Positions 1 through 6,085 of a stretch of 10,447 nucleotides of DNA are shown piece after piece. Position 1 is the first letter of the stretch. Each line of letters opens with the position of its first letter. The notes beneath the pieces were generated by a model. The model made no database searches and was not told the origin of the DNA. It saw only the letters and a list, made by a program, of their open reading frames with translations. The stretch is from NCBI GenBank assembly GCA_003646995.1, contig QMLZ01000087.1, positions 1-10,447 on the forward strand, given 5' to 3'. The stretch comes from Deltaproteobacteria bacterium (GTDB lineage Bacteria; Desulfobacterota; DSM-4660; Desulfatiglandales; Desulfatiglandaceae). Made by a program: the position numbers and the translations under genes.

Positions 1-95
1 AGTTCCCCGACCCCATCCAGCCAGAAAAACCAAAAAGAAACAATGGCCAGCGCAAACACATACCGTGCCTTTCGCCTGCATATCTGTGTCCACAT
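1..95 (-). CDS. N-terminus of a membrane-targeted protein downstream of ftsX, possibly an EnvC/M23-type peptidase (partial)
   Basis: An ATG at 95-93 lies 2 nt past the ftsX stop and opens a frame that runs off the left edge (31 codons visible). The visible part has a basic stretch (CRRKAR) followed by a hydrophobic run (YVFALAIVSFWFFWL) and then DGVGE. This is what a signal peptide or N-terminal anchor looks like. In many Desulfobacterota and other bacteria the gene after ftsX encodes a periplasmic coiled-coil M23 peptidase or EnvC-like activator, which FtsEX controls during septal peptidoglycan splitting. That assignment rests on position alone, because no catalytic domain is in view. An AAGG 9 nt upstream could serve as a weak ribosome binding site. 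A second ATG a few bases later in another frame is also open, so the frame is likely rather than certain. Confidence 0.55.
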   Translation of the reverse strand, partial: MWTQICRRKARYVFALAIVSFWFFWLDGVGE

Positions 96-97
96 AT

Positions 98-994
98 CTA
101 CGACCTTGCCATCTCAAAAAAGCGTCCCACAGCGATTAGACTGCCGATCGCCCCCACTATACCGCTCAACACCACGAAAGCCACCACGTAATTCCAGGGC
201 ATAAACTGCAGCTTCATCACCGCCAAGCTCAAAAAGATCGTTTTTTTTGCACAGAAAAACAAGAACCCAATATACAACACCCCGATTGCCGCTCCAGCGC
301 TTAGCAGGCCCTGAATCATCCCTTCCACAACGAACGGCCCCTTCACAAACCAGTCTGTTGCTCCAACCAGTTTAAGAATTTCAATCTCATCTTTGCGTGA
401 ATAAATTGTCAATTTTATGGTATTGGCAACGATAAAAAGCGCTCCAAGCCCTAGTAATCCCCCCACCACAAACCCCAAGACCTTAATCATGTCTAAAGTG
501 TTCCTGAGCCTTTCAACCCATGCCCGGCTGTACTGGACCTCCTCCACACCCTCGAGGCCTTGGAATTCACCTGCAAGTTTTTTCAGAGTTTCCAGCCGCC
601 GCTCCGGCACGGAAATCTCCAGCTCAAAAGAGGCAGGAAGCGGATTACTGCTCAGGCCGGACAAGAGCTTTGACTGCTCTCCCAAGGCGTCTTTCAGCTC
701 TTGAAGGGCCTTGTCTTTTGATATGTACCTGTAATCCTTGACTGCGGGGCAGTCCTTTATAACCTGCTCGATCCTTTCCAGGCCGGATCGAGTTATCCCA
801 TCATGGAGATATATTGACATACTGGCAGATCCACCCCAGTCCTGGACCCATCCATATATATTCACATAAAAAAGCACAAAGGCCCCCAAAATGAGGATCG
901 AAATGGCCATCGTGCTCATCCCGATGAGATGTACCAACCGGTTGTTTTTTATGTTAGCAAGGGCTTGTCTGAAGAAGTACGCAAGTTGCCTCAC
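98..994 (-). CDS. ftsX: Cell division protein FtsX (membrane subunit of FtsEX)
   Basis: FtsX is the inner-membrane half of the FtsEX complex, which passes FtsE ATPase activity to periplasmic peptidoglycan hydrolase activators at the septum. The 298-residue protein has the family topology. There is a cytoplasmic N-terminus, a first membrane segment at about residues 22-46, and a periplasmic domain at about 50-165. Three C-terminal segments follow at about 170-195, 222-246 and 268-290. The conserved cytoplasmic loop after the second segment is present (YSRKDEIEILKLVGATDWFV). The start codon is GTG at 994-992, 2 nt after the ftsE stop, with a GGGGGAAG purine stretch in the end of ftsE as ribosome binding site. 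Tight spacing on both sides indicates translation as part of the ftsE-ftsX operon. Length is normal and nothing is missing. Confidence 0.96.
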   Translation of the reverse strand: MRQLAYFFRQALANIKNNRLVHLIGMSTMAISILILGAFVLFYVNIYGWVQDWGGSASMSIYLHDGITRSGLERIEQVIKDCPAVKDYRYISKDKALQELKDALGEQSKLLSGLSSNPLPASFELEISVPERRLETLKKLAGEFQGLEGVEEVQYSRAWVERLRNTLDMIKVLGFVVGGLLGLGALFIVANTIKLTIYSRKDEIEILKLVGATDWFVKGPFVVEGMIQGLLSAGAAIGVLYIGFLFFCAKKTIFLSLAVMKLQFMPWNYVVAFVVLSGIVGAIGSLIAVGRFFEMARS

Positions 995-996
995 TG

Positions 997-1653
997 TTAT
1001 GCTTCCCCCACAATTTGGCCGCGGTGCAGGAGGATCTTCCTTTGAACCGTAGCGTCAAGAAGTTCCTTGCTGTGAGTCGCTATTACAACTGTAGTCCCTT
1101 TCATGTGGATGGTTCTAAACAGAAGCATTATGTCCTTGGTGAGATCGGAATCCAGATTCCCCGTAGGTTCGTCGGCCAGCAACAGCATGGGGTTTTTAAC
1201 GATTGCCCGCGCGATGGCAACCCTTTGTTGCTCTCCGCCTGAAAGCTGCAGAGGAAAAAGGGTTTCCTTTTTCTCCAGGCCCAGGGACCGCAATGTTTGG
1301 TGTGTTTTTTTTCTCACAAACGACGGCCGTTCTCCCATCACCTCCAAGGCAATGGCAACGTTTTCAAACACTGTCTTATCTGGCAATAGCTTGAAATCCT
1401 GGAAAACGAATCCAATCTTCCTCCTCAGCAAGTCCAGCCTCTTACGGCTGATCCTCCCCAAGTTTATCCCGTCGATCAGGATGTGTCCGCTCGTAGGCCT
1501 ATCAGCCCCGAAGATCAACCTCAGCAAGGTTGTTTTTCCTGCTCCGCTCGGGCCGGTGATAAAAGCAAATTCCCCCTTTCTTATGTGCAAATTTATATCT
1601 CTGAGTGCTACATTCCCCCCAAAAACCTTTCTAACATGGAACATTCGAATCAT
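997..1653 (-). CDS. ftsE: Cell division ATP-binding protein FtsE
   Basis: FtsE is the ABC-type ATPase of the FtsEX complex and works at the cytoplasmic face of the division site. Numbered from the ATG at 1653, the 218-residue protein shows Walker [10 protein letters not shown] (34-42), Q-loop Gln85, signature LSGGEQQR (137-144), Walker B MLLLADEP (156-163, with catalytic Glu162) and H-loop His194. The same frame is open further upstream to a TTG at 1710 overlapping the previous gene. I prefer 1653 because the resulting [13 protein letters not shown] start matches the usual FtsE beginning (MIRF.HVSK.Y) and the usual length of about 220 residues. The 19 extra residues look non-conserved. The ribosome binding site for this start is weak (a GGGG run). 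The gene lies between a small coiled-coil gene and ftsX in one operon. Confidence 0.96.
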   Translation of the reverse strand: MIRMFHVRKVFGGNVALRDINLHIRKGEFAFITGPSGAGKTTLLRLIFGADRPTSGHILIDGINLGRISRKRLDLLRRKIGFVFQDFKLLPDKTVFENVAIALEVMGERPSFVRKKTHQTLRSLGLEKKETLFPLQLSGGEQQRVAIARAIVKNPMLLLADEPTGNLDSDLTKDIMLLFRTIHMKGTTVVIATHSKELLDATVQRKILLHRGQIVGEA

Positions 1654-1706
1654 GGAATAGTGACCCCGGAACGGGTAGCCGCGATTACCCTGATCCTCTG
1701 TTTTTT

Positions 1707-2012
1707 TCAACCTTCAGGCTTTTCATGCCCGAGAAGAACCATTCGCTTCCTGGCAGCGTCCTCTTTTTGTCTTTCCCAAGCGATCCACTTACTTCTGAGT
1801 TCTTCGAGCTCCAGTTCAATCGCCTCAATCTGAGCTGCCTCTGCCTTTGGCCCCAGGGACTTGAGCTGCCTGAGCAAGGCCTTTTTCTCCCTTACTACCG
1901 CTTTAATTTTCCTAAGCTCTGCTAGTGCCCTTTGCTCCTCATCAGTGGGAATCTGAATCTTTCCCGGACAGGAATGAATTGGCAGCCCTACTTTGTCATC
2001 GCTATTCTTCAT
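1707..2012 (-). CDS. Small coiled-coil hypothetical protein upstream of ftsE
   Basis: I do not recognise a named family for this 101-residue protein. Residues 1-23 are a polar, probably disordered leader with a single Cys (HSCPGKIQIP). Residues about 24-92 are highly charged and helical, with heptad-like leucine spacing typical of a coiled coil (for example ALLRQLKSLGPKAEAA and ELELEELRSKWIAWE). There is no signal peptide or membrane segment, so it should be cytoplasmic. The start is an ATG at 2012 preceded by a strong AAGGGGGG ribosome binding site. It is the first gene of the visible ftsE-ftsX unit, with its stop codon 54 nt before the preferred ftsE start. That suggests a role around FtsEX or division, but this is inference from context only. 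Confidence 0.75.
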   Translation of the reverse strand: MKNSDDKVGLPIHSCPGKIQIPTDEEQRALAELRKIKAVVREKKALLRQLKSLGPKAEAAQIEAIELELEELRSKWIAWERQKEDAARKRMVLLGHEKPEG

Positions 2013-2015
2013 TAC

Positions 2016-2089
2016 CCCCCTTAGGCTTGAAATCCCAACGTGTAGACCTTTAAAGTCGGTTTAATGCGCCACCTTACCATTTAAGGGGG
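2016..2089 (-). promoter_or_regulatory. Leader inverted repeat that could mask the ribosome binding site of the coiled-coil gene
   Basis: On the minus-strand transcript, CCCCCTTA (from 2089-2082) is complementary to TAAGGGGG (from 2023-2016), which is the ribosome binding site of the gene starting at 2012. The 8-bp G/C-rich pairing would enclose about 58 nt and could hide the site. The match is seen directly. A regulatory role is inference, and no known riboswitch or leader class was recognised here. Confidence 0.3.
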
Positions 2090-2123
2090 CCTTTTTCCAG
2101 GGTGAAGTTCGTAAACTATCGGC

Positions 2124-2152
2124 TTGACCCCCAGACTGTGCCCTAATATTAT
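2124..2152 (+). promoter_or_regulatory. Sigma70-type promoter of the MBL-fold hydrolase gene
   Basis: TTGACC (2124-2129), a 17-nt spacer and TATTAT (2147-2152) match the sigma70 consensus at 5 of 6 positions in each box. Transcription would start near 2159, giving a leader of about 105 nt before the ATG at 2264. The same AT-rich segment reads TATAAT on the minus strand but has no convincing -35 box there, so use for the divergent ftsE operon is uncertain. Confidence 0.6.
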
Positions 2153-2263
2153 AAATCGCTCAAGGTATCTTCTTTGGGTACTGAGCTGCAACCTCCTTTT
2201 GACCAGATAGGCCATGCTTGGACTATCTCACTTTGCTTGTGAACCAAAAAGGGAGAAGGATCA

Positions 2264-2923
2264 ATGAAAATATTCGACGGCCTTGAGGCTTTCCTGTGGA
2301 CAGACCCTGCAACCAACAACTGTAATACCTATCTTATAACAGGGGAGAAAAATATCCTGATAGACCCTGGGCACTATCACCTCTTCGGTCATGTGCTCGA
2401 CAACCTGTCTTTGCACTCTCTATCCTTGGCAGACATTGACCTGGTCATCATAACCCACGGCCACCCGGACCACATCGAGGCGCTTAAGCGATTTGAAGGC
2501 TCATCGGTCCTGGTCGCAATCGGTGAGCGGGAATTTGACTTTATTAAACAAGTAGCCCCCCACTACGGTGAAGCCTTGGGTATGCCTAATTTTGAACCCC
2601 AAATCCTCCTTCGCGATGGAGACTTAGAATTAGATGGAATTAATCTTGAAGTTATAACATCGCCCGGTCACTCCCCGGGATCTATCTGTCTTTTTTGGAG
2701 GGAAAAAAAGGCCCTATTCACTGGAGACGTGGTCTTTAACGGAGGTATTGGAAGAACCGATCTTCCAGGAGGAAGCGGCGAAGAGCTCAAGTCCAGCATC
2801 CGAAGATTATCCCAGCTGGACATTGAATACCTGTTGCCAGGGCACGGAGAAATATTAGTGGGTTCCCATCATATAAGGGCCAACTTCCAAGAAATCGAAA
2901 GTTTTTGGTTTGGGTATATATGA
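2264..2923 (+). CDS. MBL-fold metallohydrolase (glyoxalase II-like)
   Basis: This 219-residue protein belongs to the metallo-beta-lactamase superfamily, which binds two metal ions and often hydrolyses thioesters or works in redox chemistry. All family metal ligands are visible: the THGHPDH motif at 64-70 (His65, His67, Asp69, His70), His136 in SPGHSPGS, Asp155 in FTGD and His194 in PGHGE. The pattern matches short glyoxalase II-like hydrolases of bacteria, and it lacks the C-terminal substrate-binding domain of true glyoxalase II. The substrate cannot be named from sequence. The ATG at 2264 follows a good purine-rich ribosome binding site (GGGAGAAGGA). It has its own promoter and is separated from the next plus-strand gene by a repeat-rich spacer, so it is probably monocistronic. 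Confidence 0.9.
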   Translation: MKIFDGLEAFLWTDPATNNCNTYLITGEKNILIDPGHYHLFGHVLDNLSLHSLSLADIDLVIITHGHPDHIEALKRFEGSSVLVAIGEREFDFIKQVAPHYGEALGMPNFEPQILLRDGDLELDGINLEVITSPGHSPGSICLFWREKKALFTGDVVFNGGIGRTDLPGGSGEELKSSIRRLSQLDIEYLLPGHGEILVGSHHIRANFQEIESFWFGYI

Positions 2924-3157
2924 GCTAGGCGTTGGGCGTTAGGCATGGGGCATTAGGCCAAAGGCCCAAGATAAAAGGAACAAGGACACAGAAGCCAAGA
3001 TACAGGCGAAAGGCTAAAGGCCAAAGGTCAAAGGTTTTCCTTTGTCCTTGATCCCCGCCCGAAAGGGCGGGATATTCTGGCTCCTAACTTATGACTTCTT
3101 GTTAACTCAAGCTCACTCATAACTTTAGCTCACTCATAACTCATAACTTTAACTTGC
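2924..3157. repeat. Degenerate short-repeat spacer
   Basis: This spacer is built from three blocks of short imperfect repeats. The first, about 2927-2958, uses GTTAGGC/GCATTAGGC-like words. The second, about 2959-3045, uses AAAGGC/CAAAGG words. The third, about 3096-3155, uses CTCATAACTT words and contains an exact 15-nt direct repeat (AGCTCACTCATAACT at 3110-3124 and 3127-3141). Similar degenerate heptamer-like spacers occur in several bacterial groups. I see no gene here and no clear promoter for the regulator that follows. Confidence 0.7.
3054..3071. repeat. Small perfect palindrome CCCGCCC-GAAA-GGGCGGG
   Basis: A 7-bp GC-only stem encloses a GAAA tetraloop, which would be very stable in RNA. 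It is not followed by a T-run on the plus strand nor a useful one on the minus strand, so it is unlikely to be an intrinsic terminator. It resembles short GGCGGG-type palindromes scattered in intergenic regions of some genomes. It may also mark the processed 3' end of the hydrolase mRNA. Confidence 0.55.
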
Positions 3158-3158
3158 T

Positions 3159-4091
3159 ATGACACCAAAAAAAAGACACACAAGACCAAGCATTGATTTC
3201 GACCTCAGGCAGCTTGAAATCTTCTGTAAAGTGGTGGAACTCAAGAGCTTCTCCCGGGCCGCAGAGGCCGTGTACCTGGCCCAGGCATCTGTGAGCGAAA
3301 GGATCGCAACCCTCGAAGCCATGGTTGGCGCTAAATTGCTCGACCGTCTGGGACGTACCGTGGTTCCGACCGCAGCAGGGGAAATGCTTTACAAGCATGC
3401 CCTGTCCTTGCTGGAACTCAAGAGAAAGGTCTGCCTTGAGATGGAAGACTTCCTGGGGATAAAAAGAGGAGAAATTAGGGTGGGAGGCAGTACTATTCCG
3501 GGCGAGTATATCCTCCCCCGCATCATAGGGAAGTTCCACCGCGAGTTTCCAGGGATATCGGTAACCTTGATTGTTGGAGACACCCAACTCATAGAATCGA
3601 AGGTAACAGAGGGGCGGCTGGAATTGGGAGTCATAGGATCCCGTAGCTCTAACCCCAGTATTCATCAGCAGGAGCTATGGGAAGACGAGCTGGTTGTGGC
3701 GGTTCCCACTTCTCATCCCTGGGCCAAAAAGAAGTTGGTAAGCATTGAAGACCTTGTCAAGGAGCCCTTCATTGTTCGAGAGCAGGGATCAGGAACCCTT
3801 AAGATGTTCCAAGACCACTTGAGTGGGCTTGGATTCACAGGCATTGAAGGATTTAAGGTAGTGGCCTCTCTTGGGTCTTCCACCGCGGTTAAGGAGGGCA
3901 TAAAATCAGGGCTTGGTGTTTCGGTTTTGTCAGAGCGGGCCGTCGAAACTGAGGTAAAGGCTGGAATTCTAAAGCCTGTCAAAATAAAGGGATTGCCCAT
4001 GAAGCGAAAGTTCTATCTCATCCAGGACAAAAGAAGGGAGGCCTCTCCCCTGTGCAGGACAATGGTGGATTTTTTAATAAAGGGGATTTAG
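3159..4091 (+). CDS. LysR-family transcriptional regulator, probably selenium-metabolism associated
   Basis: This is a 310-residue LysR-type DNA-binding regulator. The winged helix-turn-helix lies at about residues 16-75 (LRQLEIFCKVVELKSFSRAA, then QASVSERIATLE). A linker helix and a two-lobed effector-binding domain follow from about residue 100 (REIR-like VGGSTIPGEYILPRIIGKF) to the C-terminus. The STIPGEYILP stretch and overall pattern remind me of the LysR subgroup that co-occurs with selenium metabolism genes; that is recollection, not a search. The link is strengthened because the stop codon lies only 9 nt before an apparent selenoprotein gene in the same orientation. The ATG at 3159 lies in a repeat-derived stretch and has no visible ribosome binding site, and the N-terminus is about 10 residues longer than usual. 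No better start is present in frame. Confidence 0.93.
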   Translation: MTPKKRHTRPSIDFDLRQLEIFCKVVELKSFSRAAEAVYLAQASVSERIATLEAMVGAKLLDRLGRTVVPTAAGEMLYKHALSLLELKRKVCLEMEDFLGIKRGEIRVGGSTIPGEYILPRIIGKFHREFPGISVTLIVGDTQLIESKVTEGRLELGVIGSRSSNPSIHQQELWEDELVVAVPTSHPWAKKKLVSIEDLVKEPFIVREQGSGTLKMFQDHLSGLGFTGIEGFKVVASLGSSTAVKEGIKSGLGVSVLSERAVETEVKAGILKPVKIKGLPMKRKFYLIQDKRREASPLCRTMVDFLIKGI

Positions 4092-4096
4092 AGGAA
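4091..4096 (+). promoter_or_regulatory. Ribosome binding site of the TusA-like selenoprotein gene
   Basis: GAGGAA at 4091-4096 ends 4 nt before the ATG at 4101 (GAGG alone ends 6 nt before it). It is a textbook Shine-Dalgarno placement. It supports 4101 as a genuine start, even though the frame meets TGA 14 codons later. No similar site precedes any in-frame start after the TGA. Confidence 0.75.
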
Positions 4097-4100
4097 TCAG

Positions 4101-4325
4101 ATGATGGAAACAGGAGATATAGTAGACTATAGGGGCGACTGCTGAAAGGCCTATTTGGACGTAGGTTTATGTCTCAGGATATTGCACCCCGGTGAGTCCT
4201 TTGCATTTATCATAGAGCTTGAGAAGCTTGAGAAAATAAAGAAGGTGATCCAGCATAACCAAGGAGAAATAGTCGCTCAAGAAGATCTGCCCAATGCTGT
4301 CAAGCTGACAGTAAAAAAGGTTTAG
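4101..4325 (+). CDS. TusA/SirA-like selenoprotein with in-frame TGA (Sec15)
   Basis: Reading TGA at 4143-4145 as selenocysteine gives a 74-residue protein ending at TAG 4323-4325. TusA-family proteins are small beta-alpha-beta sulfur carriers whose catalytic Cys sits in a Cys-Pro motif. Here strand 1 is DIVDYRGD and the motif is Cys14-Sec15. Helix 1 follows (KAYLDVGLCLRIL), then the family PGE turn (30-32), strand 2 (SFAFIIE), helix 2 (KLEKIKKVIQHNQGEIVAQE) and a final strand (AVKLTVKKV). Cys14 is 16 residues before Pro30, the same spacing as Cys19 to the PGE proline in E. coli TusA, so Sec replaces the proline. Coding potential on both sides of the TGA and a strong ribosome binding site argue against a spurious ORF. 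A Pro codon cannot become TGA by one base change, which argues against a simple nonsense mutation. The gene follows the LysR gene by 9 nt. A role in selenium or sulfur trafficking is inferred. A fresh pseudogene is the alternative. Confidence 0.8.
4157..4174 (+). promoter_or_regulatory. Putative bacterial SECIS element
   Basis: Just after the in-frame TGA, bases 4157-4163 pair with 4168-4174. The core is GACGTA with TATGTC plus a closing G-U; one internal pair is also G-U. The apical loop is GGTT (4164-4167). The loop starts 18 nt after the TGA and has G in its first two positions. This fits the published bacterial SECIS model, in which the apical loop lies roughly 16-37 nt downstream with a guanine at its start, and the GGU loop resembles that of E. 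coli fdhF. The stem is modest, and a competing hairpin (4147-4153 with 4162-4168) is possible. Confidence 0.6.
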
Positions 4326-4855
4326 AGACCGCCTTCTTTTACGAACTTCCTTGCCTCTTTTTCCAGCCACGTGAGCCACGACCTGACCGTAGCTAGCTTC
4401 AGGGAATACACTAATAGATGGTATTGATCCTTTTCCCTTCTTCTAAGGGACATCAAGGTCGCCCTGCGCTCTCGCAGCACCCGAGCCTGTTCTTCCACCA
4501 ATTTCTCCCCCCAAGGAAAATCATGCGTCTTGATAAAATATAGTTTTGCGAGAAACTCCACGCGCAAGTCCCTCACATGCTCTGATGGCCTTCTGGTCCA
4601 TTCTTTAAACCTCTCTTCACCCTTCTTGGTAATGGAAAAGATTCGCTTCGAAGGTCTTGTCTCCTGATGTTTTACCCAGCTTTTCACAAGCCCGTCTTTT
4701 TCGAGCCGCTTCAGCACTGTATATAACTGGCTGGTGCCCACGTACCAGCTGCGCCCCAGGGACTGCTCCAGAAAGCTAATTATCTCGTATCCATGCCTGG
4801 GCCCTGAAAACAGCGCCCCGAGAAGAACATATTCTGTTGCTGCACGGGTTTTCAT
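4322..4855 (-). CDS. PadR-family transcriptional regulator
   Basis: This 177-residue protein has the PadR winged-helix domain at about residues 1-80. Its hallmarks are EYVLLGALFSGPRHGYEI, then TSQLYTVLKRLEKDGLV and the wing SKRIFSITKKGEERFKEW. A C-terminal, mostly helical dimerisation domain runs from about 92 to 170. PadR proteins usually repress nearby genes and respond to small molecules. It lies downstream of the MoeA-like gene on the same strand (119-nt gap) and converges on the TusA-like gene, whose last 4 nt overlap it. The ATG at 4855 has only a weak ribosome binding site. The sequence GATAGCTA just before the start also occurs in the dyad at the MoeA-like promoter, so self-control or control of that gene is possible. 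The effector is unknown. Confidence 0.93.
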   Translation of the reverse strand: MKTRAATEYVLLGALFSGPRHGYEIISFLEQSLGRSWYVGTSQLYTVLKRLEKDGLVKSWVKHQETRPSKRIFSITKKGEERFKEWTRRPSEHVRDLRVEFLAKLYFIKTHDFPWGEKLVEEQARVLRERRATLMSLRRREKDQYHLLVYSLKLATVRSWLTWLEKEARKFVKEGGL

Positions 4856-4859
4856 AGGC

Positions 4860-4935
4860 TAGCTATCAGTTGTCAGCTTTCAGCAATCAGCTTTCATTTT
4901 GCTTTTCACCTTTTTCCTTTAACCTTGCTCCTTTA
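4860..4935. repeat. Degenerate TCAGCTTTCA-type repeats between the MoeA-like gene and padR
   Basis: The gap contains imperfect repeats of ATCAG/TCAGCTTTCA words, with TCAGCTTTCA exact at 4873-4882 and 4887-4896 (14-nt period). A pyrimidine-rich tract of CTTTT/CCTTT words follows. The style is like the spacer at 2924-3157. No convincing gene is seen in the remaining gap to 4974. Confidence 0.6.
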
Positions 4936-4974
4936 CACACCGACTAGGTTTCTGGCTGCCATCTCCTTTGCTTT

Positions 4975-6039
4975 CTATTTGCCAAACGGACATATGGGAT
5001 AATGGCACTTTTCACAGTTCAGGCAAAGACCGCCGTGGGCCATCTCCGCCAAGGTCCTTCGCGTTATTTTCTCCCCTGCCAGCACCCTAGGTAGCATAAG
5101 GTCGAATATAGTGGCCTTGTAATAAAGAACACATGCTGGCAATCCTAGAACAGGGATCCCCTTCACTCTCGCGTAAAGGAACATCGCCCCGGGCAGAACA
5201 GGACTCCCATAGACTAGGTCTGTAGCGCCAGCCTCGCTAATACCCACCCTACTAACGTCATCCGGGTCAACACTCATACCTCCGGCCACGAGAATGAGCT
5301 CCATGCCTTTTTCAGCATAGTTAATTATTGCATCCCTTATAATGTCCTTTTCATCAGGGCAGAATGTGATTTCCTCCAAGGGGCAGTCAAATTCTCCAAG
5401 CTTTTTTCTTAGGATGGGCGCGAACTTGTCGTTTATCCGGCCGTAATATACCTCGTTACCTGTAATAACAGCACCGGTCCTCATTTTCGCGAACTTTTTG
5501 ACTGAAAAAATTCCACCCGCCTCCTTCGCTACCCCAACGGCCTGAAGCAGAGACTCTTCCCGTATCACCAAAGGGATAGCCCTGGTGCCTGCCACGGCAT
5601 CTCCCTCGCGCACAACGTCATTGTTATGCCTTGCAGAGCACGTCACATCAGGCACCATATTGAATTCCGTTAAGGCCTCCACATTGACCTTTAAGAGCCC
5701 TGCAACAGAGGCTCTCAAGGTTATCTTTCCCTCGGCCGGCTTTCCGTTATGCTCAACATTAGTTCCGCACAGGGCGTCTGCCAACATCAGTGCCGCGTCA
5801 TCCTCGTGATATTCTCCTTCAGAGATATGCAGGACAAACAAATGCTCCTTGCCCAGTCGCCTCAGGTGAGGCAAGTCCTCTTCCCTTACGATATGGCCCT
5901 TCTTAAAGGCTGGTCCCTTGAACTGGCCGGGCCTGATTTCCGTAATATCATGAGCAAGGACTTTTCCTACTGCTTGCTCAAGGGGAATGATTTCCGCCAT
6001 TGACGGGAACTTGCTCCTTAGGGTGGCTTCGCTTCTCAT
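4975..6039 (-). CDS. MoeA-like molybdopterin-binding protein with C-terminal Cys cluster
   Basis: From the ATG at 6039 this is a 354-residue relative of MoeA/gephyrin, which insert molybdenum into molybdopterin. The N-terminal part has the MoeA-like start (AVGKVLAHDITEIRPGQFKG). The MPT-binding fold runs at about residues 186-320, with LVAGGMSVDPDD (about 250-261, in place of the usual TGG.S.G..D) and GIPVLGLPACVLYYKATIFD near its end. The C-terminus carries four cysteines spaced C-x2-C-x2-C-x4-C (339, 342, 345, 350), a likely metal-binding tail. Such proteins often accompany molybdenum hydroxylases, including selenium-dependent ones, which is relevant next to a putative selenoprotein. The frame extends to 6114, but that start lies inside the T-run of the upstream terminator and before the inferred transcription start. 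A GGGAGAG site precedes 6039. A shorter start at 6000 is possible. Confidence 0.88.
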   Translation of the reverse strand: MRSEATLRSKFPSMAEIIPLEQAVGKVLAHDITEIRPGQFKGPAFKKGHIVREEDLPHLRRLGKEHLFVLHISEGEYHEDDAALMLADALCGTNVEHNGKPAEGKITLRASVAGLLKVNVEALTEFNMVPDVTCSARHNNDVVREGDAVAGTRAIPLVIREESLLQAVGVAKEAGGIFSVKKFAKMRTGAVITGNEVYYGRINDKFAPILRKKLGEFDCPLEEITFCPDEKDIIRDAIINYAEKGMELILVAGGMSVDPDDVSRVGISEAGATDLVYGSPVLPGAMFLYARVKGIPVLGLPACVLYYKATIFDLMLPRVLAGEKITRRTLAEMAHGGLCLNCEKCHYPICPFGK

Positions 6040-6085
6040 CTGGGTTTCTCTCCCTCTTCCTTTTGAATATTGCAAATTGGAATAA

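Noticed and set aside
1654..1710. Longer FtsE start at TTG 1710 overlapping the upstream gene
   Set aside because: The 19 extra residues do not resemble FtsE, whereas the ATG at 1653 gives the standard N-terminus and length.
3054..3071. Hairpin as an intrinsic terminator for the MBL-fold gene
   Set aside because: No T-run follows the stem on either strand in the needed position, and it lies 130 nt from the gene.
4167..4379. Minus-strand 70-codon ORF covering the TusA-like gene
   Set aside because: It has no family features or ribosome binding site, overlaps the end of padR and lies opposite a frame with clear TusA-like protein sequence. It is a shadow.
4933..4962. Nine-codon mini-ORF after an AAAGGAG site downstream of the MoeA-like gene
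   Set aside because: The purine run touches the ATG with no spacing and the peptide is too short to support. It may be a gene remnant but nothing shows it.
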